DNA of 64,000 nt. It comes from Drosophila persimilis (taxonomy: Eukaryota; Arthropoda; Insecta; Diptera; Drosophilidae). Within the stretch, counting starts at the first letter, position 1. Every line of letters starts with the position of its first letter. Position numbers and translations under genes: made by a program. The notes beneath the pieces are model-generated. The model saw nothing but the letters and a program-made list of their open reading frames with translations. It made no database searches and had not been told where the DNA came from. Shown piece by piece: positions 1 to 14,800 of this stretch. Location: contig NW_020825298.1 in assembly GCF_003286085.1 (NCBI RefSeq), positions 12,090,001 to 12,154,000 on the forward strand, written 5' to 3'.

Positions 1-544
1 CTGAACTCCCCCCACGGCGCAGAGGACGAGGACAGCGCCATCAAGCACACGCAGTGCACGCTCCACCTCCACCGTAAAGTCCACATGCCCGGGCGTGTCG
101 ATGATATTTACATTCGTGTCCTTCCACATGGTGTAGGTGGCCGCCGACTGGATGGTGATCCCACGCTGTCGCTCCAGCTCCATGCTGTCCATGGTGGCGC
201 CCACATTGTCCTTGCCTCGCACCTCGTGCATCTCCGCAATGCGCCCGGTGTAGAAGAGGATTCGCTCCGTCAACGTCGTCTTCCCGCTGTCTATGTGTGC
301 CGAGATTCCTATATTGCGGATCTTTTCGATGGGCCGGTGCTCCGCAAACTTGGCATGCGAGCTGTAGCCGCACTGGGGGAAAATAACTTAATTAAAACGA
401 ATTCCTACAACAATCAAATTACATAACAGTCGGCAAACTCGGCTGGATAAGTTCTACCCTGTTAAGGCCTCTTACCCGAGTCAACGTCTGCAGTGCATTT
501 TTGCGCGTCAGATTACCCTGCAGTACACGCGTTATCAAAGACAT
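1..544 (-). CDS. mEFG1: Mitochondrial translation elongation factor G, 5' part (partial)
   Basis: This GTPase catalyses ribosomal translocation in mitochondria. Two exons are seen. Exon 1 (544 down to 476) encodes 23 residues beginning [10 protein letters not shown], basic and lacking acidic residues, as expected of a mitochondrial targeting leader. Its donor reads GTAAGAGG. Exon 2 opens at 372 after TTTTCCCCCAG, in phase 0. It runs [20 protein letters not shown] and then [19 protein letters not shown], the G1/P-loop of translational GTPases. Next come the switch I block with [10 protein letters not shown] and the G3 motif DTPGHVDF. The reading frame stays open to base 1, so domains II-V lie outside the window. 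The AHIDSGKTT form and the leader favour the mitochondrial EF-G1 type over cytosolic eEF2. The start at 544 is the first ATG of the exon. Ndae1 lies upstream on the same strand. The symbol is from family recognition and the Wnt4-region neighbourhood. Confidence 0.93.
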
Positions 545-2698
545 TTTACTAAGTTTTTAATTAATAAATACGGAATCTAAGTAAAAAACACGCGCTAGAC
601 AAAACAGCAAGCAACACAGCTGACGGTGTTGCAAAGCGACAATAACACGATTTCGTAGTGTCGCACAATGACATAGAGGGCGCGCAATTCAAATGTTTTA
701 TTTTAACCTCGCTTTTATGCTCTAAAACTTCGATTTTAGACATTTATTTCAATTTAAAATAAATTGCATAGAGTGAATGAAAGAGGACGACAGGGAAAGC
801 GCCTTGAAAATGTAGCTGCACCGTAGCACCGTATTCAAGCAGGCTCCTGTTTTCAGGCGGACTTACTGAAGCTAATTATTACGGAGCAACAAAATCTGGA
901 CCTTCTGAAGGGGCTTCCTTGTTTCCTAGTTTAGAATATTCAGTCCTAATCGCTAGATGGCCAGAGCCACTGTATTCGTTTCTCTGTGGTAATACAATGC
1001 CATTAAAGCATTTCCTGGAGTTGAAGCCAAGGCCGAAGTGTAAGTGCCGATTAGATTTCTGTACCCATTGAATATTGTCTAGAGTTCATTTTACACATTT
1101 ATTTCAATTGCATAGATTTAAATAGATTTATCAGATGCAGTTTAAATTGTTTCTGTTTTGCCTCTTGATATGTTGCAATTTTGAGAATAATAACCAACGC
1201 ACTTGAGAGATTCACATCACAGGACGGTTGGTAGAACATACACATAAGATATAGACAGACAGATTATAGTTAGACACACAAATAATTGTTGTACTTATAC
1301 ACAATGAGACACTAATCAAAATCATATTAAATCATTGACTCAAACGGATGTTTCTGTTGGTGTAAGATATCCACGCCACAATTGCTTCGACGTATCAAAT
1401 TTTCTGTTCTGCAAGAATGAAATGCAATTGTTAATAGGATCTTGTTGGTAATCGTACAAAGGATACCTAGACTGGCGTATCTTTATATATACATACATAC
1501 GATTTAAGGGTAATTATAAATAATAAATATACAGACATCAATCATAATGCATATGAGGCCATGAGTTTGTTTTTTTTTTTAAACAGAGCTTGTGAAGATA
1601 TAAAAAGTATGTATCATGCTGAGGTATTTATCATTGAAGATAGCTAGCTCGTATTGAGGGATTTCTTTAAAAAGAAATTATTTGAATAATTTACAATGAA
1701 TGATACGTATATTTGCGCAAACTCTGTTTCCCTTTTCATACATAATTCTTGACAAATGGCTGATGGCTGATTGATGCTTGATTCGTTTTGGTTGAATGGA
1801 AGACAGGCAGAGCTCGAATCTGGTGCTAGATGGGATGTATACAGAGATAGAGTATAGAACACTATGTGCCACACGCAACACTCACAACTACACTGAAAGA
1901 AAAACGAACGATGCATACCAAGTAAAGTAATCAAATGAAAGATACAAAATTGGGTTTCGGATTTTATTTCGGTTTCGGTTTCGCTGTTTTCGCTTCTTGT
2001 GGTAATTGGTGTATTTTCCACATTAATTTTTATTCAATATTTATAGTTATATTTTATATAGGTATAGTCATGGATGTGTGTGGGATGTGTAGTGATTTTT
2101 TGTAACTTAGGTTAAGGCATAAATAATAATACAATGTTTTCTCCGTCTTGGCTAGGCTAAATGAGTGGCTTTCTTCTAAAATTCCCCCCTAAAATTCACA
2201 TCAGATCACAGCTTATCAAACTCTACCCCAACCCCCCATAACACAGAATAAATCCAGCCAAAAGAAGAGTAAATATAGGAAAATGGTTGTGCTTCGGTGG
2301 AACCGAAGTCTCGGGGATCTTCTCGATCAGTTTTTGTTGGAATTGACCATAGTCTCTATAAAAAATCGCCTCAAAAATGTGTATACTTGGAATGGTTTGG
2401 GTTACTATATTTATCATATTTATAAATAATACTTCTATAGCTTGTACCTGAGCACAAAAATCCAATGATTTTCTTTGCCCCTGGCACAGCTAAAAATCGT
2501 TACCAAAATGTTTGTGGTGAAAAAACTACTACTATATATTGAATAGAAAGTACAGAGAAAGACTTTCCACTCTTTTTAGAGATTATGATACTGGTATTTC
2601 TATGAGAAGTATGTACTACAATACGAGTAGATGTGTGTTTGAGTGTATGTTTTGTGCATTTGTTCGGTATAAATCTGATCCTGATCGGTAGGTAGACC
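545..2698. other. Intergenic: mEFG1 promoter side and Ndae1 3' UTR
   Basis: No coding sequence is supported. The right part, below the Ndae1 stop at 2699, should be its 3' UTR. Minus-strand AATAAA-type signals (TTTATT on the plus strand) occur near 1964 and 2027, and I cannot say which is used. The left part, from 545 to about 760, should hold the mEFG1 promoter; an E-box CAGCTG sits near 617-622. The rest is AT-rich. Confidence 0.6.
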
Positions 2699-2885
2699 TT
2701 AGACGGGTGTTATGTTGGCCGGATTCTGGCTGGTGACCGTGGATCCTTCAAGCTTGGCTGCCGCCTCCTTACAGTTGATGATCTGCTGCTGTGGACTTGG
2801 ATTCGACGTATTGATGGTGACTTCGGTCTCATCCGCCTCGTGCATGGGCGATAGGCGCGGCGAGAGGGCGGCATTTGTTGAGGCA
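2699..2885 (-). CDS. Ndae1: Ndae1 terminal coding exon 14
   Basis: Acceptor CCTCTCTTCAG. Encodes [20 protein letters not shown] and ends [10 protein letters not shown] followed by TAA at 2699-2701. The last four residues, ITPV, fit the class I PDZ-ligand pattern (S/T-x-hydrophobic). Confidence 0.9.
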
Positions 2886-5800
2886 CTGAAGAGAGGGTGG
2901 CATGTGGGGGAATGCATAGACGAGCATGAATGATACGAGTATTATAGTCGATAGATGGGAGATTGGGAAGCAGAAAGATAGATTCATATATACAAAAAAT
3001 CAAGCTTAGGAGTTTAAGCAGCTCATGATTGTACGAGTATGTGTTTGAGTGTCTGATTTGCGCGGCACCAGGAACAGGACTCTCTACTGGAACACTTACT
3101 GATTTCCATTGATCTGTCGAACTTTGACGGTCACTGGTATGATGAGCTGCTCGGATATGCCATTCCCATCCTTGTTGATCTGCTGCCAGACTGTGGTTCG
3201 ATTCACCGCTTCTTGGGGTATATTTATGCCCGATCCATTGCCACTGGCCGGCTTGCTGCCAGAGAGAGGAATGTGTATGGTGGTGGGACCCGCATTATTC
3301 GGATTATAGTTGGGTCCTGTGCCGGTACCCGCCCCAGGCGGTTGCTGATGCTGATGATGATTATCCTTTAATATAAAATTAGCATATTTCCATTGTTTTG
3401 GGTCCAAAAACGAACTCACAGAAGAGTAGGAGATACGGATAGGTAGAGAGTAACGAGTATAGCACAGTGTAGCAGAGAAAGAGTGAAGAAAGGGTGATAG
3501 GTGTATTGTGTGTCTGTGTCCCAACTTTTACCACGGTTCCACTAGAACACATTCGGGTGCATTCTTCGATTGATGCTTCAGAAAATTCCCATAAGCGAAC
3601 GGATTCCTTCGGAACCATTCCATTGGAAGAATGCGAATGTTCTGCTAATGGAACTGTGGTACGGTACTATATTCTGTGGCTAATATTCTGCTGGTGAATG
3701 TTGTACAGGTGAGGTGTATCCGTGTTTGATCTTCGAGCCAATGGGTGTGTAAAATTTTCTTTTATGCCAAATTTTCAGTTTATTTTTTGTGTTTTTTTGA
3801 CTTCTAAAATTTACATCAATTTCGCTACAAATATTTGTGGTGGGGTGGTTTTGTTTTGTTTTTTTTTATCTCCGGCTAGTTTTTGTGGGGGTTTTCGGTT
3901 AGTTACTGGGAACTTTTGATCCGATGATGACTATAAAATAACATAACAGGTTCCATTTAATACATTTAGGTACTTGTTGTACAGTGTAAACGTTTGCGCA
4001 CAGCATGACTAACAATGGCTTATGGCTAGAATTTCATTTACATTTATAAATATTCTTTATGATTATATATATATATAGAGTAGGAGTAGTATTTAGAGTA
4101 GGTTTCGGATAGATAACAAATTTTTGTTTTGCATTACGAAAAGCGACAACATAAATAATTAATCTTTTTTGATTTTTTGTTTGTTTGGGATTAGCATTTA
4201 CAGTAGGTACAGTTGCGCTCGATTTCCGATTGGCAAAAAAATATCGTACAAGTATATAAAAAAACAAAATGTAAAAATAGCTGCATGCCAAGATTTAAAA
4301 TTAAATTAAAATTGATAGGGCTAAACAGGGGATAAACATTTACAAAATACTGTTAAAGACAGGATAAAAGAAAAACAAAACGTATAGAACAGAGTACGAG
4401 TATTATGCATATACAAGTAGATAGAGTCGTACCGACAAAATGCAATTTAAAAGAATGATATCTAAGAATAATTTAGTTTTTAGAATCGGCACCATCGAAA
4501 CGGTTATCGTTCATCGGTCATCGGCCAACGGCCATCAATGATCGATGATTTGTGCGGGTGGACTGTGGACTGGCCAGCTCTGCAAACGCAAACGCAAATG
4601 AAATGGGGCTGATCTGATAACGGGGTGCACTTGTTTCTAGTTTCTAGATGTGACTGTGGACTGTGCGCAGTGCCAGTGCCAGAGTGCGGGTGTTTACTTT
4701 TTGAGCAGACTACTCTGAGCCTCGAACTCCTTTTCATTTGCATTTGAGCTGTTGCACGTGATCAGGCCGAGGCCGACGCCATTACCAGCGCCACCTTCAA
4801 GACCAGCCTTGGTGTCGGGCTGGCCGCGACCACCGAAGAAACAGGGTAAAAATTTCTGAACAAAGCCCACCTCAGCGTCCAATTGATGCAGATCATCGGC
4901 GGCGGCTCGCTTCGTCATCTCCGGCATAATATCGTCGAGGATTTTAAGCTCTCGACGCGTAAAGACCAGATCGAGGGCCTTGCGTATGCCGATCATCACC
5001 ACCAGCATGAGAGGGAAGAGAATTGACGTCTGCGAGAAGGATTTGATTAGCCAGAGTATGATCAGACAGGCCAGCTGTATGACGGTGAACAAATGAACTC
5101 GCTTGATGGGAACCTGTCCGAGGAAATTGGAAATCAGTCATTTAGTAACGTTTAAAGCATAGAAGATCTTTCCGATAGTTTACCTGTCGCAGGAACATGT
5201 AATCTGGCTGGTATTTGGCTGGCATGAACATGATCAGTATGCGATCAAAGAACTGCAGACCCTTGAGCGAGGCCACGCCCATATAAAGGAACACACCGAA
5301 CAGAACCGGCATGGGAATGTGACCGAGCAGCGGTGTCAGCAGCACCGAAACACCGATCGTTAGGAAGATCATGATGTGTGTCACACGCTGCTCGCGAACA
5401 CCCAGGAACTGTGGCTTCTCGCCAGGGGCCGAGCACTCCGATTCAAGTTTCAAGGAATTTACATGATTGATGCTCAGAACAGTGGCAGCCACAAACCTGG
5501 CAATAAAAATGGATCATTAGGATCATGGAAAGAACATCATTCTTAGGGAGAATGGCTTACCATGGCAGACCCATCACACTGCAAATGGCAATAAGAATTG
5601 AGAGAACAAACAGATCCAAATGGTAGCCACAGCCCTTCTTCAATTTGTTCTCCTTGCGATTGACGATCACAGCTGTAATCTGCTGATCCATGAAGATCAG
5701 AATGGTTCCCAGTAGAGCGGGGAACACGGCAATGATCGGCGACCACCAGGGATTCCGTTCGCTGAAAGGTGGAATGAGCCAACCCCTCGAATCCAGCGTG

Positions 5801-8800
5801 GGCTTCAGTTCTGCAGGAACCTCCAACTTCTGTGTGGGCACGCCCAACGAATAGTCGAAGAATGTCATGGCAAAAATGGCAATCAGCACGGAAAAGTCAC
5901 TGATGTACTGGCGCACAGCCGAGGGGAAGAACAGGGCGTTCTTAAAGTCCTTCAGAATGGTGGAGATGATGAAGGTACCGGTGCACAGAACCACCGACAT
6001 GAGGAAGACATTCTCAGTGGGTGGAGTACCACAGTCGCCGCCAACAAGAGTTCCATTGTTCGGCTAATGAAAAAGCGATAGAAGTTATAGATCGGGAAAT
6101 TTCCGGAGATTCAGGTGAGGTTGCTTTCTTTTCCTTACCTCACAATAATCCCAGTTGTATTTGGCATACTCCACAACACTGGCATTGCTGCCTGGCGGCG
6201 GTATGCAGACACAATCGTATATGCCCTGATTCACAGGGAAATTCTTCCCGATGACAACCACGTTCTCGATGGCCTTGTAGATGAAAATGAAAGCAATCAG
6301 GGTGGCAAAGTTCTCCTCGGTGAAGCGGGTTATGTAGCAGACGAGAGCACTGGCATCTATCGCGGTCAGGACGATACAAATGCCGGCGACCCACATGCCG
6401 ATCCAGAACCGGAATGTCATATAGTCCCAGTCCATTTTCATGCAGAACTCATAGATGATTGACTCAAAGACCAGTACTGGACCGGTGGAACCCAATATTG
6501 TCAACGGCTGACCCGAAAAGAAGCCATAGCCCATGCCACAGACGAACCCTGACACCAGACTCTCCATCGCTGCCATATTCTTGCCGGTGGCCTCCGCCAA
6601 GAGGCCTCCGAACGTGATGATTGGCGAGAGGCAGGCGAAGTACAGGAAGATCCACGATGCCACGCATTGCATGGAAAATGCATCGCGATAGTCGCTCCAG
6701 TACCACGGGATCTTTCGCTTCACATCGTTTATCAGACCGCCAAAGATACGACCTGTTCGTGAGAGACCATTCTCCTCCCTGAGTCGCGCCTCTTCCTCCT
6801 CCTCGTCGATCTCCTCCTTTGGCAGCTCTGGTGGTCGCTTGCGGACATCCTGGGAGGGTATGGCCGCCGGCGGCTCAATGCGAATAGTGGGATCCCATTC
6901 CCCAGGAGGCAAAACGGTGACCGCATCGAGGAACTCGTCAACGCCGGCCAGCAGATGCTCTCGCTTTCGTGCCCGATAGGCCACCTCGTGGAAGATCTCA
7001 TCCGACATCAGGGTGGCCATGGCACGTCCAATCTCATGGAAATTGCTCTGGCTACCAGGTGGTCCAAGCAAAATAAAGATGAATCTGCAGTGGAGGATTG
7101 TGTACTTTTAGAATCTGTTTAAAAAGATCTTAGCCCATACCCCATACCTTGTGGGCACTGGCACCTCTGTCAGATCGCCCATGAGCGCTGCCTGGCTTAA
7201 GCGGATGAAGCAGGAGAGTGTCCGCTCCAGAAAGTCCACTTCGCCAACCAAAATATTACTGGCCTCTGCACCGGGAGGGATCTTCCTCATAAAGTGTGTG
7301 TTTCCCTTGTGCTGCTGCTCGTTGAGCTCCGTTCCGCTGCTGGGACGTGCCATCGACTGGCTGCTGGGACTCTTTACCATGTCCTCTGTGATCACCGGAA
7401 GATTTTGTGTGGGTCGCAAGTTTTTAGAATTAGATTTTTTCTCTGCATTAGTCGGGGGGTTTTACACGGTTTACACGGTTCACACGGGTGCAAGAATCGG
7501 TTTTGGATTTTGGTGCAGGGTGTTCGTTGGGGGTACGTGCGTTGATAGGTATTACAACAATAATAACAACAACACGTTAAAAAACGGGCACAACAAATAA
7601 AACATACGAAAAAAGAAGTGCAAAAGATATATTTTGGATTAAAGATCAGAAGATATTTTCGCATAAAAGGTGCTGGAAGAAAGTTCAATTCAAGTTGAGT
7701 TCAAAGAATGATACAAGTAGGTGCTAATAGCATGCATATTAAAAATATATTAGATATTAGTTAGGTGATAAGCGTGCAGGTGTAAATATGTATAATCGGG
7801 TTGTACGAGTATTACGTATATCTTCTACAGAACCATTTCCTTCTTCTAGTAAACCTTCATGCAAATTTTGTCAAATTAGGGACTGCTGAGGGGGAGGATT
7901 TTAGATTTATAGAAACGTTTTTACTACCAAACGAATATTAGATATAGAGGAGTATATAGTAATTGTTATAGAACCATTTTCAAAACCATTTAAGACAGTT
8001 AACAGACACGTAAAATCAAACAGGAACGATAAACAGTTCAGTTCTGGAGTTGGTTTTTTTTAAATTTCTTCTGAGTTTTTTACCGAGCGTTCTGTTGCTG
8101 GGCTTTCCGGGCACTGTCAGAAAACGCCCCATGCCGCCGCCAGGGGTTAAGCTCGTATTGCCATTGCTGCCAGGCGGTCCCGGTTCACTTGCCGTTAGAG
8201 ATATAGGCGTGGTGGCCCCTAAAGCGTTGCCCGACTGTTCATCCACTGGAAAATGTTTGGTTTGGTTTTGTTTTGGTTGTGTTTTGGTTTTACAGGAGTA
8301 TTACAAGTAGAAGAATCTCTAGGATATCTAAGTATCTCGAATGAGCCTTTGGATCATCATTAAATATAATCTGAATCGATTTGAATCTTAGGATCCAATC
8401 GGTTATGGTGTGGTTTTTATTTCAATAAATTGTGTAGATCGACAGCACAAAACTGGGTAGTAATCATCATAGTAGAATAAGGGCTTAAAGAGCTTTAAAA
8501 TTGGTAGGGTATCAGATTGCTAGTGGAAGTAAAGTGAAGATCAAAGTTTGAAGATTGAAGGAGTAGAAGGAGTGGAATAGTAAAATAGTAGTAAAGTTTC
8601 AGAGACAAGACATTATGATCGATAAACACAGCGTGCTTTTGAGATACGAGTAGTAGGTACGAGTACAGTAAAAACCTTTTATAGGCTATAGAATCGGCTA
8701 TTACTTGGTATTGATTGTGATTGTCCTTGCTGACCTTGGCCCTGGCCCTGGCCCCTGGATGGCCCCGGGTGATGCTGAGGCGATGCCCCAGCATGGAACC

Positions 8801-11800
8801 AGGTGGTGACACCAATGGCACCCAGATGCGTTGTGGCTTCAGCTTTTCATTGGATTGGTTGAAATTTTGGACAGGAGACGAACGAAGTAGCAAGAGCGTG
8901 TTTTTGGTTAACGTTGGACAACACTGGTTCTCCTAGTGACCCACTTAACTAAATGAATGATTTACTGATGGAATGATGCTTGAAATGAGTTCTAAGGTGA
9001 CTGGCTGTCTAAAGGTAAGATGTTCTTGAGAAGAGAGATAACTGCATCGTAACTGCATCCTAAGTTTAGCTTGGTTCTGGGTTTTTTATTTCGATTGTTT
9101 AGTTTAGTGCAAGGCAACTGAAAAATATTATTGGCTTTCAGCTATACAGAGAGACAGAGATTGAGATCGACAAAGAGAGAGAGAGAGTGATTGAGTGGGG
9201 TGGTGGTGGATGGTGGGGGAGTTTTGCTAGTTCTAGTTATAAGGCTATACCTGTGGGAACAGCGAGATAACAACCACGCTGATCCTTACTCGACACACAG
9301 ACGGCTGTCGTCATGAGGGGCGTATGGCATCCATCCAGACCAGTTGCTGATGAGCCATGCAGTGAGTGCAGAGGATTGCTCTTGCCCAGGTCTGCTTTCA
9401 ACCCGGTGTGTGGTTCGATACGAGTTAATGGTTTTTATTTGTTTTAGTATTAGTTCGGATGAATGGCAAACTTTTAGTAGCGCTCTAGAACACACTTAAT
9501 ACGAGTAGAATGGACATGGACCTGACTCATGATGATTTCTGAGTTGATTTGTGACTGTGGTGATGATTGATTGAATGATGATTCACAGTGTAACACCAAA
9601 CGAACGAGATGAGCTTAGAGTAACCTAATGATTCCATTCCTGTGAATGGATGGGAATCCTATTCCCTATCCCCTATATACTCACTTTTCGATGACGAATG
9701 GTTGCGCATATCGGCCAGGGACCGAATGATGGGTAGCCGTGTCTTCTTGGCATACTCGTGCTGATGCCGGTGTCGACGCAGCAGGGCATCCTTGACCTTG
9801 TCCTTGACGCCGGGGGGAAGGGTGCCGGCACTGACCATCTGGTCGCAGACCAGGTCGGCCATCACCTCCAGATTGGGTGCCTCCATGTCGAGCATGACGG
9901 TGCCGTTGACCAGCAGGCGCCGCAGCTCGAACAGCGAGTGCAGGGAGAGCGTGGCCACGTGGGGCTTGGACCACCGATTGCCGCCCTCCTCCACATCCTC
10001 CTCGAACTTGATCCAGCGCGCCGTCTCCTTCCACTCGATCTCGTCGCCCTCCTTCACCAGCATTCCCATTTCCGAGAACAAAGGATGCGATACATGTGTC
10101 CCATCGACATCAACATCCTCGCCGAGTATGAATTGTACACGTTGTGCGGGCGGTGTTACTGTTGCGGTTTTTGTTTGTAGCCAAGCAACGAGACATCACA
10201 CACAGAGAGAAAAAAGAACGTACAAGATTAGCGAGGACCTTTATTACCGCAATAAACATTTATGGGACTCGCCCCGCCCCCCTGCCCCCTGCTTCTGCCC
10301 ACATCATCCTTTACTTAAGTCTGCCGCCTGCGTGTACAGAAGCAGCAACTAATTGGCGTAATAATTTTGCCCTGATCCGTAAAGGGAATTGCCATTGCCC
10401 CACTGACCAATGTCCATATGTCCTGTTTAGTGTGTGCCGTCTCCGGCTGTGGTAAGTGGTTCATGTCCTTCATGCCATGCATGTTCGAATTGCGTGAGGT
10501 TTTTGGCAACAGGAATGCACACGTGGAGGTTTACTTAGGAAAAGTTTGTGTGAATATGAATAAGGTCAAACCGTTTTGAAATTTGTGAAACTTTAAGAGA
10601 AGGCTTCGCCCAGTTCTGTTTAGTTTATTTAGTCTAGAAGAGCCTTACCAATTCTAAATTGAGTGCCATGGCATGTTGCAACTCTTAAATTGTTTGCATC
10701 TCCAACATTTTTTCTCTATTCGGTTCAAACAGTTGCGCTGACAACTCCCCTGCTGCTCGCCACTCGCTCCCAATCCCTAAGCCAATCATCTGTCATTTCC
10801 ATTATCCCGGTGATGAGATGTCCCAGCGAAGGGCTATAATTTGTGCCAACCTCCGCCCTTCGCTAGGGTTTCCTGTAATTTCCAACAATTCTCGGAGCTT
10901 GCAAGCTGATTGGCCGCATTTGTTGTCATTCCATTTCATTCCTCTCCATCATTCTTCAGCTTCCATTTCGTAATTATATTTGCCATTCACACAATGCACA
11001 CACATGGATACGGGCACGTTCATGGACACAATACCCCCCACCCCGCCACATGGCCACAGGATACACCCGAGGCTGTAATGAAGCAAATTCTGGAACACTA
11101 CCTGGACGCTCCACTTCCTGTTGCTTTTCACTGCCGCTGTCCTTGCTGGAGAGGCCACCAGCACCTCCAATGCTGCCGGAGCCACCGACGGAACCGCCGC
11201 CTCCAGCTCCACCTGCCCCTCCAGGACCGCTGTGATGGTGCTTGCGTCGGCGCTGGGAATGGCGTCTGCCTCCTGGCACATGAACACCCACATAGACGGT
11301 GTGTGCGCGATGTCCTGCGGTAGAGAGGGAGCAGAGAGGAGAAAGGTGAGTTTTCCAAATTGTTATTATTAATTACAATTGAATTTCGTAATTCTGTTAG
11401 CTTAAAGTGTCTTTTTTTTGTCGATTTTCGATTTTCCTTTTTCGTTTGTTTCCATTTTTGTGAAACGTATTTTTATACTCGCATCGCTTTCAATTAGAAT
11501 CAAAGCTTAAAGTTCACTTTTGGGTTTAATCTACTGATAAGAACAGAGATTTACTATACATAAATATCTGGCATGTCTGGCATGTGTTATTCAATGAGAG
11601 TTGCGCATACGAATCGTTGATTCATCGACAGAACCCAAAACCCAAGAAAGACGACAAATAAATTTATGTTTATTACCTATTTCCCTTGATTTTTGTCCTC
11701 GGCTTTTAAAGCAATTTATTAGCTTAGCCCATAGTCATTGCTCAGTTTACTAATTGTGATATCATCTCTGGTACTTGCCTTTGTAGTTTTCATAAATTTA

Positions 11801-14800
11801 AATTAATTATACAAAGCACATCGCATACGAGTAGCTTAATTCTTTTCCAGTTATCTTCGAGTCACGCTACCCCCCAGTTTCGGTCCTACATATATGGCAT
11901 ACTCGTACACGTATACTTGTGGGCGTTTTATAGAGAGACACTGAACATTTTTCTTGTTTAATGCAGTTTTTTTCAATGCAATTTGAGACAGACTACAGTG
12001 GTGATTGCCATAACTAGTTTGAATATCTTTATATACTCCAAAGAAAAAAAAATAAATGAAAATCCTGTTATTTACAGTATACTCTTTATATTGATTTAAA
12101 AAAAAAGAAAGATTGACTTATGAGATATCCATCTTTACATTTATAATCAGTAAATTATCTATTTATCTTCCATAATTAGTACATCAACGGAATAAAACTT
12201 CCTATTTAAACAACCTCCATGGTCTATTAGAATCCAAGCTCCCGTTCCGGTTCTATCCACCATATTTCAGACTTCCCAGGCTAGAGATCTGATCTTGTAG
12301 CCCATATCCACTTTACTCTAGGCTTGGTGCTCGAAAATGTCAACTTGCAATTAACACGACGCAAATTTCTTGTTCCAAAATATCTTGATTTACGTCAATA
12401 GTGTGACTTGTGGCTGGTTTTACTAGTCAGCCATTGGTTTTTGGTATGGGTTTATACCAAAACGTTGCCATGGGCCGTGTCGGAGAGTCAGGTTTTTGGC
12501 AATTACAAAATATACGTATGTAAAAAACTTACCCTCGAAATCGTTCTCTGTAAATTGTTGCGTAAAGTCCTCGCCTCCAGTACGCGGGTCCTTGGGCGCC
12601 TCATCGTCACCACTCGAGGAGTTCATGGTCCAGGGTCTGCAAAGAGAAAAGGCATAAAATATATATTTTATTCTGGATTGAAAAGGGTGAGCAAAAGTGT
12701 CTGAATGTCATAAAAGAAAATGCAAATAATTCTTAATTATGGCACGAGTCTCTTATCAGGCAAAAGTGTCTGTTAATTAGTGGCCCTGTTACCGCCTCTA
12801 AAGCCACTAAAGCAGGCCTAGAAAATAACAGCTCGATCCTGAGTTGCATAGGCAAATAGTTGCTTGTCAAGCGCCTGATTGAAATGCGTTTTATAAATCG
12901 AGACTTAGACGAGTGGACGTACATATGTACATTGTGGTGGTACAGAGAACTGATCGGCATAGACAAAATCGACATACATTAAGGAGTACTTAAAGGTGGT
13001 TAGCTTGGATGATGAGTGGATACCCTACCCAAGTGGGGGTGTCTTTTTTTGGTGGTTATTGGCTGTTGATTTGTGTTTGAATTTCAGAGCATGTCCATGT
13101 AGACAGAACTCTAACATTAATTAATGTTATATGTTGCATCAAATTCTTCGATTCCTTCACACTTCACTCTCAACATTCTCCTGATACTAAAAAAAACTCT
13201 CGTAATACCCGATTGAAGAGTACAAGCAAAACAAAACAAGTGACATCGTGTGGTGTCATTGCCACATAGTCATTGTCACAGCACTTTTCCGAATCACTTG
13301 TCACAGCGAGTGCCACCCCCTACCGATTCGATGGGCAAACAATTTTTTAGAATCACTCTGCCTGACGGTTGGTCGGTCTGCCGTTGCATTTCAATTTCTC
13401 GTATCGTATCCATTTCACAATTTACACAGATGAATAATATTTTATGAGCCATTGGCACATTTCGCTTTTACTGCAAGTGGATTTTTCTTTTACTTTTGCG
13501 GCGGCATTTCGCTCAATGGGTGGCAATGGGAGTCTGCTGCTTCATTGTATAACTTTGATAAATACACGTGCTTCAGTTCTTTAATTGCCATTTGAATATG
13601 GATATTTACGAGTGTTTCGCCAGCAGCAGATTTTACAAATGAATTAATTAGCATTTATTGTTGTTGTTGTTCTCTCTTTGCACTTGGACGTACTCGTACT
13701 CGTATTTTTGTTGGTCTTTGCTTTTCGTAATGGAACTGCAATTTAATCTGTGCGACGTGTTCCAGGTGTCATCTTCCATAAATGATCTAATGGTGGGTGT
13801 GTTTACGATCATTATAATGACGTTTAGGAAGCGATTACATTGTTGCCAGGTTTGGGTAGACACATTAATGTGCAGCAGCAAATTTGCTATAAATATAATA
13901 CTTCTTTTTTGGGATTCTCTCTATATATAATTAATTTCAATGTCGATTGGTCAACCGGAATTCATGTGAATTTTGGGCCCGTTATCTAGGGTCTTAGTGT
14001 CTCCAAAATAATATTTTATCTGAGAGCTAAACATATTACATTGATGGAGAAGCTTTGTGGGCTTCGAGTAGGACTTTTGGAGAGCTTAAGAGCTCAGAGG
14101 TTGATAAAAATAGAATTGGTCACGTTTTATTAACGCACCACTCAAAAAACCACATTTCACAGTCGTGAATAAGTCTAATTTGTGCTGATTTTGGTTTTTT
14201 TTAAAGATTAGAAACAAGTGATGGAAAAATTTGCATTGCATAAAGGTTTATTTCTATATAGCCTATCATCTTGTTTTGTCTTATCAGCCAGTCTTTTTTA
14301 ATCTGTATATTATATAGAATTAACCGAGAGGAGTCACAGACAGACGGTGCAACACTCCAAGCCGTCTGCCATTTGTCGGTAAAAACTGGGTCTATCCAGG
14401 GCTTACCATTTGGTAAGCCACCTGTCCCTGCATTGAATGTGATATCTTTATCAGCAATGACTCAGAAAAAGCAACGTAATTTGGGTTCCAATATAAACTT
14501 TATGGCTGGCATATATTGTGTCAACACAAAAACGAATTCCTAGACAATTTGCACTTGGCATTGTTTAATTAAACGGTCGTTGGTGTTGGTGTTAAAGCAA
14601 AGAAAGGCTGAAAACGCGGTACTAACAGATTATACGGGTTATCTGGTGTCTGATACTATCGGAGAAGTACTCGGAAAGTTGGTGTTTCCTATAATATATT
14701 TGTGATCTTCATTTTTTTTTACTTTATCAGAGGTATGAAGGTGTCTAGAGACTCTATAGATCACATACGTTTTTTTTTTATCATAAGAAGCCATACGTCT

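Noticed and set aside
10315..10509. Possible extra Ndae1 exon ([19 protein letters not shown] frame)
   Set aside because: No acceptor/donor pair with phases fitting exons 3 and 4 was convincing.
12423..12626. Ndae1 translation start fixed at 12626
   Set aside because: The upstream 29-nt exon splices in frame and extends the protein; 12626 is kept only as an alternative start.
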